A stretch of DNA of 21,277 bases from Entamoeba invadens IP1 (Eukaryota; Evosea; Mastigamoebida; Endamoebidae), in assembly GCF_000330505.1 (NCBI RefSeq), contig NW_004443506.1, positions 46,222-67,498 of the forward strand, written 5' to 3'. Positions 1 through 7,985 of this stretch are shown in pieces (position 1 is the first letter of the stretch; every line of letters starts with the position of its first letter). A program made the position numbers and the translations under genes. The notes under the pieces are model-generated. The model searched no databases. It saw only the letters and a program-made list of their open reading frames with translations, and had not been told where the DNA came from.

Positions 1-720
1 TCATCAAAGTACAGAGTTTGAAAAACAGTTTACAAAGGAATCAACTTTTACACAACACACACAAGAGCACGCTCTGAAGAGATGAAAAACGACCTCTTCA
101 AGTCGACAATAGCACTGGTCAAAAAATGCTTGAAAATGCCCAACTGGATAAAGGGAGCATTGACAACGTTGTGTTGATTGGTGGATCATCTCTTATTTTA
201 AAGGTTGTGCAGATACTACAAGACTTCTTCAATGGGAAGGATATCAACAAGGGCATGAATCTAGACGAGGCAGTTGCTTATGGTGATGATTTACAATTTG
301 CTATCCTGTACATCATCAGATGACAGAAAACGGTGGAAAGGCAACAAAAGACATCTTGCTTGATGTTGTGCCAATGACACTTGGCATTAAAACAACTGCG
401 GGTGTGATGGCAACACTGATTTCACTAAATTCGATAATTCTAGCAAAGAAGTCGCAGATCTTTTTGACACATGCCGACAACCAGCCAGGCGTGTTCATCA
501 AAGTCTTTGAGGGCGAGGCATCCATACCATCACAATGCAACCTGCTTGGTACGTTTGAGGTGAATGGCATTTCACCAGCACCATTCAATGAAGTCCTACA
601 ATTGAAGTCACATTTTATATCAATTCAAGCGGCATTATGAATGTGTCAGCTGGAGACAATATACGAGAAAAAAATGAGATCACAATCACAAGCGACGAAA
701 AAAGACTTTCAAATGAGTAG
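1..720 (+). pseudogene. HSP70 pseudogene, copy 1 (3' part, cut by window start)
   Basis: Cytosolic HSP70 chaperones use an N-terminal ATPase domain to control substrate binding by a C-terminal domain. This copy covers the end of the ATPase domain and most of the substrate-binding domain. Recognisable segments are [39 protein letters not shown], then in another frame [20 protein letters not shown] and [16 protein letters not shown], and in a third frame [10 protein letters not shown] and EITITSDEKRLSNE. Visible lesions are an in-frame TGA at 19-21, frameshifts near 120-128, 310-320 and 610-630, and a TAG at 718-720 where HSP70 similarity stops. It is more diverged than the copy at 11009-12851, which has the same orientation. 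No promoter or start is visible because the 5' part lies outside the window. It cannot encode a working chaperone. Family assignment is certain; its age relative to the other copy is inferred from the number of lesions. Confidence 0.93.
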
Positions 721-726
721 AAAGAA

Positions 727-1011
727 GTGTTCAATGGTATAATGAAATATTTATTAGTTGCGTTTGGAGAGAAATCAATAATTGTCAGAAAATGGCACAT
801 GATGATTAGCGGTTATGTAAGTGAAAGTGACTTTTTGGAGGAACTTGGAAAGTCGACTGGTTTTATTAAGGATGAATATGGATATGACAAGAAACGGTTT
901 ATAGACGATAAAATGATTGTCAAAGAGATTATAAATGAAATGAAAGACGTACTCGAAAACACACCACAAACGATAATAGCATTACAAAGATTAGACTTGT
1001 CAGAGGTATAA
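727..1011 (+). pseudogene. orphan reading frame of unknown function, directly after HSP70 copy 1
   Basis: A 94-codon open frame begins 7 bases after the TAG that ends HSP70 similarity. Its product is lysine- and glutamate-rich, with features such as FLEELGKSTGFIKDEYGYDKK and a C-terminal EIINEMKDVLEN helix-like stretch. It does not match the HSP70 lid, so it is not simply the rest of the chaperone. The frame stands out because the surrounding DNA is stop-rich and more A+T-rich. I do not recognise the family. It may be a remnant of a host gene fused to the HSP70 relic by rearrangement, or a chance open frame. No function is proposed. Confidence 0.3.
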
Positions 1012-1199
1012 TAGAATTGGCGACTAGTTGGTTACCATCTTGTACACATGTTTTATCCGATTAAACCACTTTCAATTGCATGGAATGTTATTTTGGACTA
1101 TTAAAGTTGAAATTTGGAGGTTAAAAGTTTCTTTATTGGAATTTGCACGACTTATTGAATCTTATGTAACAAAAATTAATTAAGAAAACGGTTTCAATT

Positions 1200-1833
1200 A
1201 TGAAATGTGTAAAGGTGCCATCGATCATAATATGTTATACCTACTTCCAAAAAAAAGTGTTAATAAATACAATGAAATTGTTTAAATTGGTTTTAGGAGG
1301 TAATGATACACACTTGGATGATACAACGATGGCATCGTGTTCATGTTCGGCTTTTAGAACCAACAATTTCTCGTGTATCTATGTTATCTCATTTTACGTT
1401 GAAAGAAATCAACTCCTTCTGATTGTTATGTTGTTTAAAAAAGAATGTTTTAAAAGAACGAGTTGCGTGCACATTAAAGAAACTATTGAAATAAAAGACA
1501 TAGATAAATGCTCAAAATGTTTTAGAGATTTACATTTTTCATTGGAGTCAATTGAAAATGTTATAAAAGATGACCAAACTCTCAGAGTGTGCTATTATAA
1601 ATTTGTTAACCATGTTTTGCAAAATAAAAGAAGCCATTGAATGTATCAACGCATTAATTGAGGAAGAAGGAGTAAAAAGAATAAGATCAAGTATTATAGT
1701 AACCAAATATTCACAAATAAAATCGATTATTTTTTCAAAGGATGAATCAACAAACTTTGTATTAAAACCAAAACGTATTTCTATCGTTAATAACAATAAA
1801 GAGGAAAAAACAAATTTATTGACGACTTGGTAG
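1200..1833 (+). pseudogene. possible broken gene of unknown function
   Basis: Two overlapping plus-strand frames, 1200-1640 (146 codons) and 1570-1833 (87 codons), could be one gene broken by a frameshift in the overlap. The first carries several cysteines and the segment IKDIDKCSKCFRDLHFSLES. The second carries KEAIECINALIEEEGVKRIR and ends NNKEEKTNLLTTW. Both have more mixed amino-acid content than the low-complexity frames typical of the AT-rich spacers. No domain is recognised, and the 5' part (hydrophobic, with runs of I, L, F) may be non-coding. It could belong with the open frame at 727-1011, since residual open stretches link them. This is a weak call based only on coding-like composition. 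Confidence 0.25.
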
Positions 1834-1966
1834 AGCTCTCAAGATAATTTAAACGATTGTACCATATTAAGATAAAAAATAAAATTTTTATTGCTCATTG
1901 TAGTGTCTATACATTATTCCAATGTATATACTTTAACTTGTTCAAAAAATGAAAAGAAAAATTATA

Positions 1967-2133
1967 CATTTTATAAGATATCTGAAGAGCTGGTTCTCTC
2001 ACGAGAGGGAATTTTTAGACCAAAACCAAAAATCGAGTTCTCTATGAAACTATTTTATTGTTTGATTAAATAGCTGACTGCTCTTGAGAGAACAAAAATA
2101 CCATACCCTCCCGCTTTTGAAAGTTCTTTTACG
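1967..2133. mobile_element. MITE, copy B (about 167 bp, pogo/Tigger-like ends)
   Basis: This short element aligns with the better-preserved MITE at 6566-6748. Matching interior blocks are TGAAGAGCTGGTTCTCTC here against TGAAAAGCGGATTCTCTC there. The right end reads, on the minus strand, AACTTTCAAAAGCGGGAGGG against AACTTTAAAGAGCGGGCGGG. TA dinucleotides flank it at 1965-1966 and 2134-2135. The left terminal repeat has lost about 10 bases relative to the other copy. It has no coding capacity. Two copies with TA flanks support a non-autonomous Tc1/mariner-superfamily transposon. The exact left boundary is uncertain by a few bases. Confidence 0.6.
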
Positions 2134-2294
2134 TATAATGTTGTGATTTTTAATAATAAAAACTTTAGAATAAAAAGTGTATATACCAATGGATTTGGTT
2201 GAAATTGTATTTGGAAAACATTAAAAATAATTGTTTTGATGTTTTCGTTTGATAGGTATAAAAAACTTGTTTTGCTCATATAAAAAAATATTCA

Positions 2295-3078
2295 CAGTGC
2301 CTAAAATAAGTGGGCGATCTTTAAAGCGAGTCACTGATTTTAGTAAAATACCCTAATGATTAGGACCATTAACCGAGCAAAATTCAAATCATAATTTAAG
2401 TATTTTTAGAAAAAAAATATTTGGCCAATCAAAACGATTTTTGAGAAAAAACAAAATCTAAAAAAGGGAGGAATGAGAATATCTAAAAAAATAAATGATG
2501 TTAAAATAAATTCAAGTTTCAATTCAAACAAATGGTTTTGAATGTGGATACAGAGTAATGTAATCAATCGAAAAATACTGCAACAACAATATTAAATATA
2601 AGCTGTTCAATCACGATGAATTCTTAATCATATGGATTCCAGAAATGATGAAAAAACTTAATTTTAATTGATTTTATTTTGAATAGTTTTTTATAATTAA
2701 ATTTACTAAAATAAAAAACCATGAATTCCAAAATAAAATTAGAAAAAAACAAATTATAAAGCAGAGAAAAGGAAACATCACTGCTATGTTTGTTTTGTTT
2801 AGTGGATTAGAAACCTTTTACTCACTTTTTAGAAAAGCTAAAAAAAATTTTTATGGAACTTGAAAATATTAATTAAATTAAATGTATAATTAGAATTTCT
2901 ATTTTTACAAAGTGTTATTAAAAGTTTTTGTGTTATTAAAAACCATAATAAATTTTGTGTTTTATAAAACAAAAAAACAATAACATTTTCTTCGAATTAA
3001 GAAAAAAACAGGGGCTTCATAATTTTTACTATTTCCGCCCTAATACTTTAAAAGTCGCCCACCAATTTTTAGGTAATG
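2295..3078. mobile_element. 784-bp non-autonomous element with imperfect terminal inverted repeats
   Basis: The left end begins CAGTGCCTAAAATAAGTGGG and continues CGATCTTTAAAG. The right end, read on the minus strand, begins CATTACCTAAAAATTGGTGG and continues GCGACTTTTAAAG. Similarity continues inward to a shared AGTAAAA about 45-50 bases from each end. The right flank is TA (3079-3080); the left flank is CA (2293-2294), so a TA target duplication is only half preserved. The interior is AT-rich with no gene. The element at 3096 starts only 17 bases after this one ends. Most likely a decayed Tc1/mariner-type non-autonomous element; superfamily not proven. Confidence 0.55.
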
Positions 3079-3095
3079 TATCAAAAAATAAAGTA

Positions 3096-4063
3096 CAGGG
3101 GTGAAAATGAAGGTATTAATATGAAAGCCAATATATTAATTTAGGGTTCATTTTCTTTTAATCTACATTTAACTAACATGTAAAACATTGAATTTAAGCC
3201 ATTTTATGCGACATAACTACAACAAAAAACAAGTAAAATTGGACAAAAACCACTATTTTCAACACAGTCACCATTTTTGGAAAAGGAAAATATAGTTAAT
3301 ATTGTAGTTACATAATTATGAAATTTATTATAATTTTCAACGCAAGAAACTATAACAATAATAAATATCTACAATACATTTTATTATTCATGTTTATAAT
3401 AAATTTATCTTTATTTTGTTAATATTCAAATAACACTCAACATAAAAATTATTTACAATACTTTGGGTTGTGTTTCACGGCCTTCACGACCGGCTTGCGT
3501 ATGAAAAACACAAACCAAAGTGTAATAATGAGCCGCATTAATTAATCTGAACGTCAATATAACATTTTTAAATAACTGCGTTGTTAATAAATAAATAAAC
3601 AGACTATAAAGCTAATAGTCACCCACACATTTAAACACTTAAAATATTTATCAAGTTGTGAACAGGTTGTGTTTTGTCTTAAACCCTGAAAATACAATTG
3701 AATAATAACAAATTTATTATAAAACACCGTCAACTATTTATAATGGTTTAATTATAACAATTATTACTATTGATTGATTTTTTAACTTTAGCTGATCATT
3801 AAAAACACACAAATCCATGATGAATTTTTATATAACCATTGATATAATTAAAATACTATTAGAGTATTAATATGTTGAAATCGTTACAAAACATAATTGT
3901 TGATTCTTTTCATTTTGTTTGCATTTTTTTTCATTGTCAAATTCAAATCAAAGGGGTTGGCTTAATTTACAAATCATAAAACCTAGAAAAATTCCAAATT
4001 TGGTATCAAAAACCCAAAATTAATACATCCGCTTTCAAATTTATACCTTCATTTTTACCCCTG
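3096..4063. mobile_element. 968-bp non-autonomous DNA transposon with about 54-bp TIRs and TA flanks
   Basis: The left end starts CAGGGGTGAAAATGAAGGTA. The right end, read on the minus strand, starts CAGGGGTAAAAATGAAGGTA. The first 33 positions agree at 30, and similarity runs on to about position 54 (3096-3149 against 4010-4063). TA is present immediately outside both ends (3094-3095 and 4064-4065), as expected for Tc1/mariner-superfamily insertion. The interior has no open frame of note but holds a compound hairpin at 3461-3520. It lies between the 784-bp element and the pogo-like transposase relic, but its ends do not obviously belong to that relic. Confidence 0.75.
3461..3520. other. compound hairpin inside the 968-bp element
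   Basis: Arms CTTTGGGTTGTGTTT (3461-3475) and AAACACAAACCAAAG (3506-3520) pair at 14 of 15 positions. The 30-base loop is unusually G+C-rich for this region and contains CGGCC/GACCG, which can partly pair. It could be a structured RNA, a protein-binding site or a nested small palindrome. It is too short and has the wrong arms for a tRNA. Its role is unknown. Confidence 0.5.
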
Positions 4064-4339
4064 TACATTCGTTTGTTCAAAAGAAGGTCCCCAATTTTTA
4101 CATATAATACTATATTTTAAACAACTTTTTTTAAAAAAAAATATTTTAATATTTTAATATTTTTTTTCTAAAGATATAATAAAAATTGAAAATAATCTTT
4201 ATCTTTAAAACAAAAATTTTAATTGTTAATGTTTCCTAATCTGTAACAAAATTTTTTTGTTATTTTAATTAATTAAAAATTGAATTAATTTATTGATATA
4301 TACTTGTCAATAACATCAATAACCAGGTATAATACTATT

Positions 4340-5220
4340 TTTAACGATCTTCAAGTGGTTTTGATTCAAGTCCACACAAAAGAAAAGATTTTTGAATGTG
4401 TATTCGGAAACCATATTGACTGCTTCAACAATCCACTGACAAAACACACTTCTTTCAACCATTTTCTTGTTTCCTTTTTTGTAGTAAATTTTGCAAATGT
4501 TTTGTTACTATACCAATCCGACCATTTTTCCTGAGACGTTTTTTAACGCTTTAAATACATAAGTGTCAAGGGGCTGAAAAAATTACGTACAATTTGCTGA
4601 AAACAGGTTTATTTCATTATCATCAGTTGGTAACTTTTCGTTTTTTTTCACATGAACAGAGAAGATATCCATACAAAATGATATGAAGTCAATCCCAACT
4701 TTTTTGCTATATAGTATTACAACTTTTTGAAACCATTTATTCATTACGTGGTTATTATTGCAACCATTTTGTTATACCATGGTTATAATACCTTCGATTT
4801 TTGGTTCATTTTGAAGTTTAAAAAATGTAAAAAGGTGTTAACACATTTCCAATTTTTGTTATACACGAAATGAGTGTTGCTTTAAAATGCTCTTTTCCAC
4901 ACGTTGCGACACCCATATGTTTGACATCTTATGTTTCAATAATGGTTTTCTGACCATATAATACTCGATTCCAGTTTCGTCTATTTTTTAAATTGCCTCA
5001 TCTGGTACACCAAACCGTTTTCTTCGATACTTGTAAAATGCAGAACTGTTTCAATTTCTCATTTTTTTTTCTATTTAATTTTGGATATAAATGTGTGTTA
5101 TCTTTTTGTAAGGTAAATTGTATCTTCGGAGAAAGCCACAAAACTAATATTTTTTATTGGTTAACTTAATTTGAAAATAGTGTCGTTTTAGATAATTAAT
5201 GACTATTTCCTTTGACACTG
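4340..5220 (-). pseudogene. pogo/Tigger-like (Tc1/mariner superfamily) DDE transposase relic
   Basis: Reading the minus strand, a Tc5-type DNA-binding region is suggested near 5050-5215 by VSKEIVINYLKRHYFQ and FCGFLRRYNLPYKK. The DDE_1 catalytic domain follows. IDETGI at 4984-4967 holds the first Asp region, MDIFSVH at 4672-4652 corresponds to the family's D-x-FSAH block with the second Asp, and FFQPLDTYVFKALK near 4582-4540 corresponds to the very conserved LQPLD motif. These three blocks share one frame, while VATCGKEHFKATLISCITK between them is in another, so paired frameshifts are present. Several stops also interrupt the frame. The segment MVERSVFCQWIVEAVNM continues the C-terminal part to about 4390. 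Family match is by motif recognition and spacing. The element's own terminal repeats were not found, and nothing functional remains. Confidence 0.72.
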
Positions 5221-6565
5221 CAATTCCATCTCTTTTTAATTATTTGATAAATTTGTTCATTTTTTGTTCCATTTGGCTTAATTCAGGCTTTATAACAGCT
5301 CTAAAAATTATTATTCATGTTCTCTTATTTGAACCGTTCGAAATTTCTGGACTAATTATTAAACCTTTTCACATTTATGTATAGAATTCCCATTTTTTGA
5401 AAATGAAGATATTCCATTTTAAATAATGGGTTTAAAAACTCTTTTTTGTTTTCATGTGTACGATGATCTTGCTTTGTTTGTGTTTATTAATATAATTTTA
5501 TTCTTTATAATTTGTTTTTATTTAGCCATTGTTAATCATGTTAATCAAAAACAATCAAAATGTTTTTTTACATTATAAGTATATATTACTAATTCTGTTA
5601 TTTAACAAAATTAATTCATTTGTCAAAAATAATTATCCTTAAAATGAACTCTTTTTATTAATACGTCATAGCCCTCAATTAAAGGTAAAAAATGCAATTT
5701 TTACCTAAGATATTTAAATTTAATATATTTTTATTTGTTGTGGTTATATGAAAAAAATAATTTTTTGATGTTAAATTGAAACAAAAAAGTGTATGACCTC
5801 TTTATTATTTTGAAATTTATTTTATCTCCCTGTTATTTTTCCTTATCCATAAAATCGTCATTATTTTTACTATTTTTAGAAACAAAGAAAATCATTTTTA
5901 ACACTAAAAAACAAAAACAATTGTTTCACATTTTTTTTATCATTTAAATATTGAATAAAACGTATTTCATTATTAATATTAGAATACATTTTGGATATAA
6001 TTGAAGTGATTCAGTCTAATTTAATTAAGTAATTCGATTAATTGTTAATATCGAGTAAATTTGTTGATCATTAAAATTTGATTGAATTTTAACGTAGTAT
6101 TTAAATTAAATACAGATGATAAAATAAACAAATTTGAAGATAAAAAATAATAAGTTAACGTTTCAAGTCTTCATGATATCATGATGTGTCAGTTTGTAAA
6201 CAATTATTGTTGGAGTGACTTACTTGAAAATACATCAATTATCAAAAAAATAACCTTAAAAAGTTGTATTGTTTTAATTTTTTGAAGATAAATGTGTTGA
6301 AATCAATTAGATAATAAGAGAAATTTTGACATAATCAAACAATTATTGACTCAATATAATATAAAAAGCAAAATATATAGATGTGTATCAATTCAGGAAT
6401 TATAAAACAATACAATATACTGACATTTTAATCAATTTAGTATTAAACCTCCATAATAATCAAAACGCTATAAAAGCAATACAATAATAAAAATGAAACA
6501 ATTAAAACGTAATCAAAAGGGAAAAAATTTATGCAATACAACGCCAATATGCACAAATTAAAATA
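5221..6565. other. AT-rich spacer with small palindromes
   Basis: No gene is supported here. The short open frames are low-complexity. Two small palindromes are visible: AGGTAAAAA/TTTTTACCT with a 6-base loop (5683-5706) and the perfect 14-mer TCATGATATCATGA (6171-6184). The part nearest 5220-5460 may hold the decayed 5' end of the pogo-like element. Confidence 0.5.
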
Positions 6566-6748
6566 CAGTAAAACTTTTCAAAAACGGTACTTTTGAAAAG
6601 CGGATTCTCTCAAAAGATGGTATTTTTCAATGAAATAAAAAATAAAGTTCTTTATAAAGCGGTAATTAAGGTTTGATTGGCTTAAAATGCCCACTTTTGA
6701 AAAAAAAACAAAAAATCCACACCCGCCCGCTCTTTAAAGTTTTTACTG
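6566..6748. mobile_element. MITE, copy A (183 bp, TIRs and TA target duplication)
   Basis: The left end is CAGTAAAACTTTTCAAAAAC and the right end, read on the minus strand, is CAGTAAAAACTTTAAAGAGC. TA lies immediately outside both ends (6564-6565 and 6749-6750). The termini and the internal AAAGCGG repeats resemble those of Tigger/jerky-type pogo elements. The transposase relic at about 4340-5220 belongs to the same superfamily, so it or a relative could have mobilised this element; that link is inference. A diverged second copy lies at 1967-2133. Confidence 0.8.
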
Positions 6749-7144
6749 TACACTTTAGTTTTTGAATAATAAAAACGTTTTATCATTAAAAATTGGCCAG
6801 CTCCGAGTTGTGACTTAAATCTAATTGAGCATTTGCAGTAATATTTGAAATATAAATAATAAATAGATAATACAAGTAACGAAAAAAAATTATATTGTGT
6901 CATGTTGTTTGTAAAAATACATCAAAATATTAACAAGTAAGTTGAAAGTTATGGTGAACGGTTAAAATTGTGCACAAGAAACAATTACAAAAATATTGCA
7001 AGACTAATGACCAAAGTACTTTAAATTATTTTTAATTATTATCATATTTTTCACAAAATAGTAACTGAAAAAAATGACGCTTTTATGAAACAAGTTTATA
7101 TATCAACGAGTTAAACACAATTATTGAAAAAAATAACAAGTGAT
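6749..7144. other. AT-rich spacer, no gene seen
   Basis: No supported gene, RNA or repeat. The minus-strand frame across 6682-6903 runs through the MITE end and is not considered real. Confidence 0.5.
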
Positions 7145-7984
7145 GATATCTGTGCCTTAACAACAAACAACGTGTTTCTGAAATGAACACGTGGTCATTG
7201 CGTGATTTGTGTTTGATTAGAAACACGTGCTGTATTCGTGTGATAACAAGAAATGGTTGTAATACGAAGACTACTTTGTGCATGCGAATGACAAGTGTGG
7301 TTTAAATTAAAATCAAACTCTATCGCCAATTATGATGTTGTCAGTCATCATAAGATATGTAAAGAAGAAATTATACGTGACATATCATATGAGTGCAAAG
7401 AAAATAATATTAAAACTATCTGAATATAATTTTAATAACTTTTTAAACAGTCAATTAACACCAACTTTGGCCTTTAGCAACATATGAGAGTTAGTTTAGA
7501 AAGTGTGACAAGAGATATTTATGAAATTGCAAAGTTAACTAGTTGTGCAATGTGCAAAGTATAAAGTGGTATTACACCATGGGGTTGATTCTGAGTTATG
7601 TGATAATAACAATAAGAAGTGTGTCACGTATGCCACAAAGTACATATAGTGCTAATTTAGGTATGATAATAAAAAATAATTACAGTCACTTGAGTGATTT
7701 TATAAAAATTTTATTTGCAAAATTTGAGTGAAGTTGGATGTGCAAATGGTTATTTTTTAAATTGATGGAAGTATGATTACATCTAAAATTGATTTTTCGT
7801 TTAATTTGTGCCAAAGGTGTGCAGCAGATCACGTTTAAGTCAAAAAGAAAGGTGTATATTATATGACAGTGGATTACTGTATGAGTGCAGCGAATATTGT
7901 GTATTTGCAATTGAGAAAATGAAAGAAGATGAAAACAGTAAAAAACTATACAAGAAAACGTTAAAGCAGTTAACTATCAATTAA
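7145..7984 (+). pseudogene. decayed cysteine-rich (CxxC-repeat) protein gene
   Basis: One plus-strand frame keeps a regular cysteine pattern despite many stop codons: CVIC at 7199-7210, CAC a little after 7270, CAMC at 7544-7555, CHVC at 7622-7633, then GCANGYFLN near 7737, and ECSEYC at 7883-7900. The last 47 codons or so (SQKERCILYDSGLLYECSEY, then an EKMKEDENSKKLYKK stretch) are open to a TAA at about 7982-7984. CQRC (7809-7820) is in another frame, implying indels. Such spaced CxxC motifs and GYFLN-like turns occur in cysteine-rich surface or receptor proteins of protists, for example Entamoeba CxxC proteins. That family link is an inference from pattern only. No signal peptide or membrane segment can be placed. 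The 3' end abuts the hAT transposase at 7986, so the transposon may have inserted into or beside this gene. Confidence 0.42.
7155..7228. repeat. nested inverted repeats around CACGTG
   Basis: ACGTGTT...AACACGT forms a small hairpin near 7170-7192, and ACGTGTTTCT near 7170 is also inversely repeated as AGAAACACGT near 7218-7227. These could be regulatory palindromes or chance in decayed sequence. Confidence 0.3.
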
Positions 7985-7985
7985 A

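Noticed and set aside
3461..3520. tRNA gene
   Set aside because: The arms are too long, the total length is too short, and no anticodon or T-loop arrangement is present.
4304..5384. Plus-strand frames at 4304-4534 and 5199-5384
   Set aside because: They are antisense to the pogo-like transposase relic and have low-complexity products.
6682..6903. Minus-strand 73-codon frame
   Set aside because: It crosses the MITE terminus and spacer, with no recognisable domain.
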